A stretch of 10,732 bases of DNA from an uncultured Bacteroidales bacterium (GTDB taxonomy: Bacteria > Bacteroidota > Bacteroidia > Bacteroidales > Paludibacteraceae), in assembly GCA_937885465.1 (NCBI GenBank), contig CAKZZM010000075.1:1-10732 (forward strand), read 5' to 3'. A program made the translations under genes and the position numbers. This document shows, in pieces, positions 1-6,689 of the stretch; positions within the stretch are counted from its first letter, which is position 1, and each line of letters starts with the position of its first letter. The notes below the pieces were generated by a model, which saw only the letters and a list, made by a program, of their open reading frames with translations, searched no databases and was not told the DNA's origin.

Positions 1-324
1 GGTGAGTTGCTCGATGCCGATGTGTCGGCTCGCCTGCTTGAGAATATATTCTTCAAGAACACTCCGCTACATGATGGTGCCCTTATCATTACTCGCGGGC
101 GTATACGTGCCGCCGCCTGTATCCTGCCGGTATCGAAAGATGCTACTATTCCTCAACACTATGGACTGAGACATAGGGCGGCACTCGGTATAGCAGAGAG
201 GACAGATGCTCTGGCGATAGTGGTGTCGGAAGAGAGCGGCAATATTTCCGTGGCTCGCGATGGTATGATACGCACTATCAATGCAGACGAACTGATGTCA
301 GCCATCATTACCTTCGTTCACTAA
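1..324 (+). CDS. cdaA: Diadenylate cyclase CdaA (3' part only)
   Basis: This is the C-terminal 107 codons of a diadenylate cyclase, which makes the second messenger c-di-AMP from two ATP. The reading frame is open from base 1, so the start and the expected N-terminal membrane segments lie outside the window. The visible part is the DAC (DisA_N) catalytic domain. The DGA motif is encoded at 73-81 inside LHDGALII, and the RHR motif at 169-177 inside GLRHRAALG. Both are the family's nucleotide-binding and catalytic signatures. The sequence PLHDGA...IRAAACILP...LRHRAALGI and the downstream VVSEESGNISVARDG follow CdaA rather than DisA, because no helix-hairpin-helix DNA-binding region follows and the protein ends shortly after the DAC domain. 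In the Bacteroidota, CdaA is normally a membrane enzyme linked to cell-wall and osmotic homeostasis. The gene stops with TAA 62 bases before metG. The family call is firm; full length cannot be judged. Confidence 0.93.
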   Translation, partial: GELLDADVSARLLENIFFKNTPLHDGALIITRGRIRAAACILPVSKDATIPQHYGLRHRAALGIAERTDALAIVVSEESGNISVARDGMIRTINADELMSAIITFVH

Positions 325-326
325 TT

Positions 327-386
327 TAACGCCATTTAAATAGTAATTAAACGCCATTTAAATAATAATTAAACGCCAATTAAAAC
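327..386. repeat. 22-bp tandem direct repeat before metG
   Basis: The cdaA-metG spacer is almost entirely a tandem repeat. Unit 1 is 327-348 and unit 2 is 349-370. They differ at two positions (the first base, t/a, and one g/a inside). A partial third unit, 371-386, runs up to the metG ATG. Each full unit carries the core ACGCCATTTAAAT followed by an AT-rich half ending in TAATT; the third has AACGCCAATTAAAAC. There is no Shine-Dalgarno sequence. The repeat could be slippage-derived filler, an unstructured A/T-rich ribosome landing zone, or a protein-binding array. The sequence does not decide between these. Confidence 0.9.
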
Positions 387-2513
387 ATGTTTAAAAGAAC
401 ACTTGTAACAGCAGCCTTGCCCTACGCCAACGGTCCGGTACATATCGGGCATCTGGCAGGAGTATATATCCCCGCGGATATCTATGTAAGATATCTGCGC
501 CTAAAACATCGCCCGGTCCTCTATATCTGCGGTAGCGATGAGCATGGAGTACCCGTTACTATCCGTGCGAGGAAAGAGGGCGTTTCCGTGCAGGATGTTG
601 TTGACAGGTATCATTCGCTGATTAAATCATCGTTTGAAAGATTCGGTATATCTTTCGATATCTATAGTCGCACGACATCTGAAGTGCACCATCAGTTTGC
701 CTCCGACTTCTTCCGCAAACTTTACGACGGAGGTCGTTTTGTTGAGCAGACGACAGAGCAGTTCTACGATCCGGAGACGGGGCATTTCCTCACCGACCGC
801 AATATCCGCGGTGAGTGCCCTCACTGCCATTCCCAAGGAGCCTACGGGGACCAATGCGAGAAATGCGGCAGTGCCCTCTCGCCCGAGGAACTGATCAATC
901 CCTATAATGCTGAGACGGGCAATGCACTCGTGAAGAAAGCTACCAAACACTGGTATCTGCCTCTTGACAAAGACGAGGAGTGGCTAAGGCGATGGATATT
1001 GGAGGATCACAAAGAGTGGCGTAGCAACGTATATGGTCAGTGTAAGTCGTGGCTTGACGGCGGTCTGCGGCCGCGTGCCGTGACTCGCGACCTCGACTGG
1101 GGCATACCCGTGCCGGTAGAAGATGCCGAGGGTAAGGTTCTATATGTGTGGTTCGACGCGCCGATAGGATATATATCCAACACAAAGGAGCTCTGTGATG
1201 CAATGCCAGAGGAGTATGGCAAATGGGAGACTTGGTGGCAGGACGACGCGACACGTATGATACATTTCATCGGCAAAGACAATATCGTCTTCCATTGTAT
1301 TGTATTCCCTGCTATGCTCAACGCTTGGAACAGAGCGGAGTCGGCAGCAGGCGGCAGACGACAGTATATTCTTCCTGACAACGTACCGTCCAACGAGTTC
1401 TTGAATCTTGAAGGCGACAAAATCAGCACCTCCCGCAACTGGGCTGTATGGCTCAATGAGTACCTCGATCAGATGCCGGACAAGCAGGATGTACTTCGTT
1501 ATGTACTGACAGCTAACGCGCCTGAGACCAAAGACAACGACTTTACGTGGCGCGACTATCAGGCAAGAAACAACAACGAACTGGTGGCGGTATATGGTAA
1601 TTTCGTCAACCGAGCACTCAAACTCACAGAGAAATATTTCGACGGCAGAGTGCCTGCATGCGGTCCGTTGACCGACTACGACCAAGAGGTAATTGCCGAG
1701 ATTCGTAACATAAAAACGCGACTGGAAAGTCTGCTCGAAGACTTCAAGTTCCGCGATGCACAGAAAGAAGCAATGGACCTTGCGCGTATCGGTAACAAGT
1801 ATCTCGCCGAAACTGAACCTTGGAAACTGGCAAAGACGGATATGGAGCGCGTAGCAACCATACTCAATCTATCGTTGCAGATATCAGCCAATCTCTCTAT
1901 CGCTTTCGAGCCATTCCTGCCCTTCTCTTCGGAAAAGCTACGCCGAATGCTCCGTTTCACTGATTACGAATGGGAGATGCTGGGAGATATGTCTGTGCTT
2001 GAAGACGGGCATCAACTCGACGAGTCAGAACTGCTTTTCGAGAAGATTGAAGACGATGTTATTCAGAAGCAGTTAGATCGCCTTGAACACATCAAACAAG
2101 AGAACGAGGAACGAGAGAAGGCAGAAGCGATGAACAATTGGCGACCTATGCCACAAAAAGCAGACACCACTATCGATGAGTTTGACAAGACCGATATCCG
2201 CGTTGGCACCGTCGTTGCCTGCGAGAGGGTGAAGAAGTCCGACAAGTTGCTGCGCCTCACTATTGATGACGGTCAAGGTACTAACCGTCCGTCCGGCGAG
2301 CAGTACCGCATCATCTTGTCAGGCATAGCGCAGTCGTATCCCCAACCGGAAGTGCTTGTAGGTAAGCAGATTCTCTTTATCGCCAATTTCCCGCCGAGGA
2401 AGATGATGGGACAGGAGAGTCAGGGGATGGTGCTCTCCGCCGTAGATGCCGACGGGCACCTCGTTGTCACCTCACTCACGGCATCGGTCAGAAACGGCGC
2501 ACAAGTAGGATAA
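387..2513 (+). CDS. metG: Methionyl-tRNA synthetase with fused C-terminal tRNA-binding domain
   Basis: This cytoplasmic class Ia aminoacyl-tRNA synthetase charges tRNA-Met (initiator and elongator) with methionine. The Rossmann catalytic core starts at the N-terminus with the HIGH motif at residues 19-22 (PVHIGHLAG). A zinc knuckle uses C144, C147, C157 and C160. The second signature appears as KISTS at residues 345-349, a KMSKS variant followed by RNWAVW, a common form in this phylum. A helical anticodon-binding domain follows (about 380-560), then a charged helical linker (about 560-592), then a Trbp111/EMAP-like OB-fold from about residue 595 (IDEFDKTDIRVGTV...) to the end. That fused domain binds tRNA and supports dimerisation in family members. 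The 708-residue length is normal for the long bacterial form. The ATG at 387 is chosen because the protein begins correctly just ahead of the conserved PYANGPVHIGH segment. It is the probable first gene of a metG-ychF run, with 30 bases to ychF. No frameshift or missing motif was seen. Confidence 0.98.
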   Translation: MFKRTLVTAALPYANGPVHIGHLAGVYIPADIYVRYLRLKHRPVLYICGSDEHGVPVTIRARKEGVSVQDVVDRYHSLIKSSFERFGISFDIYSRTTSEVHHQFASDFFRKLYDGGRFVEQTTEQFYDPETGHFLTDRNIRGECPHCHSQGAYGDQCEKCGSALSPEELINPYNAETGNALVKKATKHWYLPLDKDEEWLRRWILEDHKEWRSNVYGQCKSWLDGGLRPRAVTRDLDWGIPVPVEDAEGKVLYVWFDAPIGYISNTKELCDAMPEEYGKWETWWQDDATRMIHFIGKDNIVFHCIVFPAMLNAWNRAESAAGGRRQYILPDNVPSNEFLNLEGDKISTSRNWAVWLNEYLDQMPDKQDVLRYVLTANAPETKDNDFTWRDYQARNNNELVAVYGNFVNRALKLTEKYFDGRVPACGPLTDYDQEVIAEIRNIKTRLESLLEDFKFRDAQKEAMDLARIGNKYLAETEPWKLAKTDMERVATILNLSLQISANLSIAFEPFLPFSSEKLRRMLRFTDYEWEMLGDMSVLEDGHQLDESELLFEKIEDDVIQKQLDRLEHIKQENEEREKAEAMNNWRPMPQKADTTIDEFDKTDIRVGTVVACERVKKSDKLLRLTIDDGQGTNRPSGEQYRIILSGIAQSYPQPEVLVGKQILFIANFPPRKMMGQESQGMVLSAVDADGHLVVTSLTASVRNGAQVG

Positions 2514-2543
2514 ACAAGAACTAATTATAATTAAATCAATTTC

Positions 2544-3650
2544 ATGTCATTACAATGCGGAATAGTAGGTCTGCCGAATGTAGGTAAGTCCACGCTTTTC
2601 AACTGCCTGAGCAACGCCAAGGCGCAATCTGCCAATTTTCCCTTTTGCACCATAGAACCTAACACGGGTGTTATCACCGTTCCTGATGAGCGTCTCAATG
2701 TATTGGGCGAATTGTGTAAACCCGTTCGCGGCGTTATTCCCGCCACAATGGAGATAGTGGACATAGCAGGGCTCGTGCAAGGTGCATCGAAAGGTGAAGG
2801 ACTTGGTAATAAGTTCCTTGCCAATATTCGTGAGACGGATGCTATTATTCATGTTCTGCGTTGCTTTGATGACCCAAATGTCGTTCATGTTGATGGTAGC
2901 GTCAATCCCGTTCGCGACAAAGAGGTTATCGATGCTGAGTTACAACTGAAAGATCTTGAGACAATAGAGAGCCGCATACAGAAGATTGAGAAACAGGTGC
3001 GCATAGGAGGCGACAAGCAGGTAAAGACAGCCCTTGACCTCTATATGCGCTATCGCGAGGCACTATCGCAGGGCAAGTCGGCACGCTCTGTCGTCCCGCA
3101 TAATCAAGAAGAGGAGCAGGCACGGCACGATCTCTTCCTCCTGACCGACAAACCCGTACTCTATGTCTGCAATGTTGACGAGCAGAGTGCCGTCAGCGGC
3201 AATACTTACACTGAGGCAGTGCGGCAGGCCGTCAAGGATGAAGGGGCAGAGGTGCTGATAGTAGCAGCCGCGACGGAGGCCGAGATAGCAGAGTTGGAAA
3301 CCTATGAAGAAAGGCAAATGTTCCTAAATGAGATGGGGCTTGAGGAGTCGGGCGTTAACCGCCTCGTCAAAGCCGCATACCACCTGCTCAATCTGCGCAC
3401 CTTCCTCACCGCCGGCTCTGACGAAGTGAGGGCGTGGACATTCCGCAACGGAATGAAAGCACCACAGTGCGCCGGCGTTATTCATACCGACTTCGAACGA
3501 GGCTTCATACGCGCAGAGGTAATTAAGTACGAAGACTATGTGTCGCTCGGAGGTGAGGCGGCTTGCCGAGAAGCAGGGAAGATAGCCATCGAGGGAAAAG
3601 ATTACATCGTGCAAGACGGGGATATAATGCATTTTAGGTTTAATGTGTAA
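2544..3650 (+). CDS. ychF: Ribosome-associated P-loop NTPase YchF (OLA1 family)
   Basis: YchF is a cytoplasmic Obg-related TRAFAC NTPase that binds ribosomes; in characterised members it prefers ATP to GTP and acts in stress and translation control. The P-loop is GLPNVGKST at residues 9-17. The G3 motif DIAGLV is at residues 73-78. The G4 position is NVDE at residues 210-213 instead of the NKxD of true GTPases, which is the family's explanation for ATP use. An alpha-helical hairpin region (about 130-195) interrupts the G domain. The C-terminal TGS domain (about 280-368) includes LRTFLTAG, TFRNGMKAPQCAGVIHTDFERGFIRAEVI and a closing GDIMHFRFNV. At 368 residues it is full length. The start ATG puts the P-loop at the expected distance from the N-terminus. 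It lies 30 bases after metG in an AT-rich gap and is plausibly co-transcribed with it. Confidence 0.98.
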   Translation: MSLQCGIVGLPNVGKSTLFNCLSNAKAQSANFPFCTIEPNTGVITVPDERLNVLGELCKPVRGVIPATMEIVDIAGLVQGASKGEGLGNKFLANIRETDAIIHVLRCFDDPNVVHVDGSVNPVRDKEVIDAELQLKDLETIESRIQKIEKQVRIGGDKQVKTALDLYMRYREALSQGKSARSVVPHNQEEEQARHDLFLLTDKPVLYVCNVDEQSAVSGNTYTEAVRQAVKDEGAEVLIVAAATEAEIAELETYEERQMFLNEMGLEESGVNRLVKAAYHLLNLRTFLTAGSDEVRAWTFRNGMKAPQCAGVIHTDFERGFIRAEVIKYEDYVSLGGEAACREAGKIAIEGKDYIVQDGDIMHFRFNV

Positions 3651-3715
3651 CGGAGAAAACAGATAACCCGATAGAAAATTTCGGGAAGAGCATAAAAAAA
3701 GAAAAAATTATTGCT

Positions 3716-4708
3716 ATGTTAGAATCATTGCTTTGTAATCCGTGGGCATTGGCAGCCTGCCTTATTGTGGGTGTTCTTGCCCTCGTGTATGGTGCAGATG
3801 CCCTCGTTGACGGCGCATCAGGATTAGCGAAAAGGATAGGATTGTCAGACCTTGTGATAGGTCTTACTATTGTAGCCTTAGGCACCTCTATGCCTGAGTT
3901 CGTGGTTAATATGGTATCCGTCTATAATAATTCCACCGACCTCGCCATCACCAATGTGCTCGGCAGCAATATCATTAACACCTTTATTATCCTCGGATTG
4001 ACGGCAATCGTTTATCCCGTAGTGTCGCAGAAACGTACCCGCGACTTCGATATCCCGCTTTCCTTCATTGCAGGAGTGTTAGTGTTCTTTATGGTGGTCA
4101 TCGATTCACCGTTCGGCGAAGACGTCAAGGGCATATCCCGAATGGGGGGAATTATTCTGCTTCTATTCTTCCTTTATTTTCTCTACAACACCTTCCGCCA
4201 CGCTAAGGATCACCCCGATGAACAGCAGCATGATGAATATAAGCCTATGTCGCTCAGCAAAGCGATAGTGCTGATTGTAGTGGGAATAATAGGATTGTGC
4301 CTCGGTGGCGAACTGGTAGTCAAGAGTGCCGTCAAGATAGCTCAAGATATGGGTGTGTCGGAAGCTGTAATAGGTTTGACAATAGTGGCACTCGGCACCT
4401 CACTCCCGGAACTCGTTACCTCCGTTATAGCTGCCTTTAAGAAGAACAGCGACATAGCAATAGGTAATGTAATAGGCAGCAATATCTTTAATGTATTCTT
4501 TATTCTCGGCACGAGTGCCGTCATCCGCCAGTTGCCTGCATACAAAGGTATAGAGTTAGACGCTTGGATGGCTGCATTGGGCAGTATGCTCGTTTGGCTG
4601 TTCGTTAAACTAAACCACAAGAGAGAGATACAACGCTGGGCAGGAGTAGTCTTAGTACTCGTGTACATCGGATATCTGACTTACAGACTAATGAATATCG
4701 GCGAATAA
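3716..4708 (+). CDS. yrbG: Calcium/sodium antiporter, YrbG type (CaCA superfamily)
   Basis: This is an inner-membrane cation exchanger of the CaCA superfamily, expected to move Ca2+ against Na+ or H+. Its two halves are homologous inverted repeats of about five membrane segments each. The first alpha repeat has GLTIVALGTSMPE (GTSMPE at residues 56-61) and NVLGSN (GSN at 83-85). The second has GLTIVALGTSLPE (GTSLPE at 227-232) and NVIGSN (GSN at 254-256). The conserved acidic E61 and E232 are the ion-binding glutamates of the family. A hydrophilic loop of about 20 residues (HAKDHPDEQQHDEY) separates the halves. The 330-residue length is typical. The ATG at 3716 is preceded by an A-rich leader and no Shine-Dalgarno. 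It follows ychF by 65 bases and sits 4 bases ahead of the sugar transferase gene, so those two are almost certainly co-transcribed. The true substrate (Ca2+, or another cation) is inferred from the family only. Confidence 0.95.
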   Translation: MLESLLCNPWALAACLIVGVLALVYGADALVDGASGLAKRIGLSDLVIGLTIVALGTSMPEFVVNMVSVYNNSTDLAITNVLGSNIINTFIILGLTAIVYPVVSQKRTRDFDIPLSFIAGVLVFFMVVIDSPFGEDVKGISRMGGIILLLFFLYFLYNTFRHAKDHPDEQQHDEYKPMSLSKAIVLIVVGIIGLCLGGELVVKSAVKIAQDMGVSEAVIGLTIVALGTSLPELVTSVIAAFKKNSDIAIGNVIGSNIFNVFFILGTSAVIRQLPAYKGIELDAWMAALGSMLVWLFVKLNHKREIQRWAGVVLVLVYIGYLTYRLMNIGE

Positions 4709-4712
4709 GAGT

Positions 4713-6011
4713 ATGATAAAGTTGAATAAGCGGAAAGCGCAGCAATTCAAATATCTGCTGGCAGATTTTCTGTCGGCAGAATTGGTGTGGATATGTTTCC
4801 TTATCTTCCGCTGGATGGCCTATGAGGGTATCCTTTTCTCAATCAACACCATCCTTATTCCTGCTTTCAGTTTCTATAAGCCGCTCTTCCTCTATCCGCT
4901 TTTCTGCTGCATCATCTACTACCTATCCGGCTTTTATATGCGCCCGTTTGGCAAGAGCAGACAATGGGAGTTTCTGACCACCTTCTTCTCTGCCATAGCT
5001 ATTTCACTCGGGGCATTCTTTGTGATTATCATTGACGACCACGTTCCTAATATTCTCAATTACTATAGTTCGTTATGCGTCCTCTTCTGCCTGCAATTCG
5101 TTCTCTCGCTTTTAGGTCGCATCATTGTATCGAGTGTCACCGGGTCATATAAGCATCAGACCAAGACCTACACACTCAAAGGTAAGCAGATTCGCAACAT
5201 ACTGCAAGGTGGCACAATAGAATTGCCATCAGGCACTGAAACGGTAGTGATACAGATGCCGAATGACTCATCGGAGCAAGATCTCTTTAAGGTCATCAGC
5301 CACGTCTATCCCATGAGCGTGGAGATTCTCTTCCCCGCCCGACTATACGATATGCTCGTTGGCTCAGCCCAACTGAAAGACTTCAACACACAACCTATGG
5401 TATGCATCACCGACCTGCCTATGTCCGACAGCGCGATGTGCATAAAGCGCGCCTTTGATATTATGGCTGCAACCATATTAGGCATTATCTTATCGCCTAT
5501 ACTACTGCTTATTGCCCTTGCTGTCAAGCTGTCGGATAAAGGTCCGGTGCTGTATAGGCAAGAGCGCATAGGGCACTACGGCATACCCTTCAAGATAATC
5601 AAATTCCGCACTATGCGCACCGATGCAGAAACGGACACACCCTCCCTCACGATTGATGATGACCCGCGTGTTACACGCCTTGGCAAGTGGCTACGCAAGT
5701 ACCGCCTTGATGAATTACCGCAACTATGGAATGTGATATGCGGCGAGATGTCGATTGTCGGTCCGCGACCGGAGAGAGAGTTTTTTATCAATCAGATTGT
5801 GCAAGAGGCCCCATACTACTGCCTTATATATAAAGTGCGGCCGGGACTCACTTCTTGGGGACCTATCCGAGTAGGATATACCGATACTATAGAGAAGATG
5901 ATTCAGCGACTTAACTATGACATCGTCTATGTTGAGAATATGTCGCTCGTGTTAGACATAAAGATAATGCTAAAGACATTCCGAGTTATTGTTGACGGAA
6001 AAGGAAAATGA
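4713..6011 (+). CDS. Polyprenyl-phosphate sugar-1-phosphate transferase (Bac_transf, initiating glycosyltransferase)
   Basis: This membrane enzyme belongs to the WbaP/WcaJ-like family that moves a sugar-1-phosphate from a nucleotide sugar to undecaprenyl phosphate, the first step of exopolysaccharide, O-antigen, capsule or protein-glycan synthesis. The N-terminal part holds four hydrophobic segments (about residues 12-35, 52-74, 85-107 and 115-139). A soluble stretch of about 100 residues (about 140-243) stands where larger relatives have a CoA-binding-like Rossmann domain, and here it looks reduced. The catalytic Bac_transf domain starts at KRAFDIMAA (residue 245) with its re-entrant hydrophobic helix, followed by GPVLYRQERIG and FKIIKFRTMR. 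It then has the catalytic DE pair in DELPQLWN (D333, E334), GPRPE at residues 350-354 and the late VRPGLTSWGPIRVGY. All key motifs are intact. The stop codon overlaps the next ATG (ATGA). The sugar transferred cannot be read from the sequence. Confidence 0.93.
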   Translation: MIKLNKRKAQQFKYLLADFLSAELVWICFLIFRWMAYEGILFSINTILIPAFSFYKPLFLYPLFCCIIYYLSGFYMRPFGKSRQWEFLTTFFSAIAISLGAFFVIIIDDHVPNILNYYSSLCVLFCLQFVLSLLGRIIVSSVTGSYKHQTKTYTLKGKQIRNILQGGTIELPSGTETVVIQMPNDSSEQDLFKVISHVYPMSVEILFPARLYDMLVGSAQLKDFNTQPMVCITDLPMSDSAMCIKRAFDIMAATILGIILSPILLLIALAVKLSDKGPVLYRQERIGHYGIPFKIIKFRTMRTDAETDTPSLTIDDDPRVTRLGKWLRKYRLDELPQLWNVICGEMSIVGPRPEREFFINQIVQEAPYYCLIYKVRPGLTSWGPIRVGYTDTIEKMIQRLNYDIVYVENMSLVLDIKIMLKTFRVIVDGKGK

Positions 6012-6616
6012 TACGGCATCCTGTAAACATTACTCCTCGCTTGTTGTGCTTTGTATTTATCATTACCCTCTGCTGTTCTTCCTTCGGCAATACATATACA
6101 GGCACTCCTGTCGGCTTTCAAGTTGACCCCGTCACTCTTGACACTACCTACCTTGCTGCACTGCACGACATCTATGTCTATCCTCGTATGCGGTTCAAGA
6201 ACAAGCAACAAGAGCGGTTCTACTGGCGAACGGTGAGAGATGTAAAGAAGACCCTTCCATACGCCAAACTGCTCGCAGCCGAGATCGATCGTACAAGTTA
6301 CCTCATGTCGAGAATGACGCGAAGACAACAACGCAAATACTGGAAGGAATATGAGAAACTTCTCTTTGCCCGATACGAAGGTGACTTTCGCAACATGACC
6401 GCCTCACAAGGGCAGATGCTGATGCTCCTCGTTGACAGAGAGTGCGACCAAACATCATACGATGTTATCAAATTGTTCAAAGGCTCTATCACCGCCAACT
6501 TCTGGCAAGGGGTAGCTAAAATGGTAGGAAACGACCTTAAAGCCGAATACGACGGCAACGACAAAGATGCCATTGTAGAACGAATAATAACCCTCGTGGA
6601 AGCAGGACAATTATAA
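6008..6616 (+). CDS. Exported DUF4294 protein of unknown function
   Basis: This 202-residue protein resembles the Bacteroidota-restricted DUF4294 family, for which I know no established function. An N-terminal hydrophobic stretch (about residues 11-27, LLCFVFIITLCCSSFG) after a basic start looks like a Sec signal peptide with cleavage near SFGNTY. The cysteines there do not form a good lipobox, so a soluble periplasmic protein is more likely than a lipoprotein. The mature part contains YVYPRMRFKNKQQERFYWRTVRDVKKTLPYAKLLAAEI, which I associate with the family, then a strongly basic region (MSRMTRRQQRKYWKEYEK), then the segment LLVDRECDQTSYDVIKLFKGSITANFWQGVAKMVGNDLKAEYD. The rest looks alpha-helical. 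The ATG overlaps the stop of the sugar transferase gene by 4 bases, implying translational coupling. A role connected with envelope glycan assembly is inference from position only. Confidence 0.85.
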   Translation: MIRHPVNITPRLLCFVFIITLCCSSFGNTYTGTPVGFQVDPVTLDTTYLAALHDIYVYPRMRFKNKQQERFYWRTVRDVKKTLPYAKLLAAEIDRTSYLMSRMTRRQQRKYWKEYEKLLFARYEGDFRNMTASQGQMLMLLVDRECDQTSYDVIKLFKGSITANFWQGVAKMVGNDLKAEYDGNDKDAIVERIITLVEAGQL

Positions 6617-6642
6617 AACCTATTATCTTTTTTATTTTTAAC

Positions 6643-6673
6643 TTGACAAATAAAAAAAATAATATTATCTTTG
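6643..6673 (+). promoter_or_regulatory. Bacteroidota-type promoter for the pepO-NlpC/P60 unit
   Basis: The -33 element TTG (6643-6645) is followed after exactly 20 bases by TATCTTTG (6666-6673), matching the TAnnTTTG -7 consensus of the Bacteroidota primary sigma factor. Transcription should begin a few bases downstream, leaving a leader of only about 10 bases before the ATG at 6690. The same stretch also reads as TTGACA, 17 bases, TATCTT, so it would resemble a housekeeping promoter in Escherichia coli too. The surrounding 73-base spacer is very AT-rich, with no Shine-Dalgarno. Confidence 0.85.
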
Positions 6674-6689
6674 CATAAATATTCAAATT

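Noticed and set aside
1140..1685. 181-codon open frame on the minus strand inside metG
   Set aside because: It is antisense to the conserved KISTS and anticodon-binding region of metG. The composition looks like a codon shadow and no family resemblance was seen.
2523..2534. Palindrome TAATTATAATTA in the metG-ychF gap
   Set aside because: A 12-bp A/T-only palindrome is expected by chance in such an AT-rich spacer.
3630..3645. TAGGTTTA as a -7 box for the antiporter gene
   Set aside because: It misses the final G of TAnnTTTG and I found no TTG at the right distance.
3667..3685. Small inverted repeat (CCCGA ... TCGGG) between ychF and the antiporter gene
   Set aside because: The stem is only 5 bp with a 9-base loop. 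It has no T-tract on either strand, so it is too weak to call a terminator or attenuator.
6617..6642. T-rich stretch after the DUF4294 gene as a terminator
   Set aside because: The T-run is clear, but I could find no GC-rich stem upstream of it.
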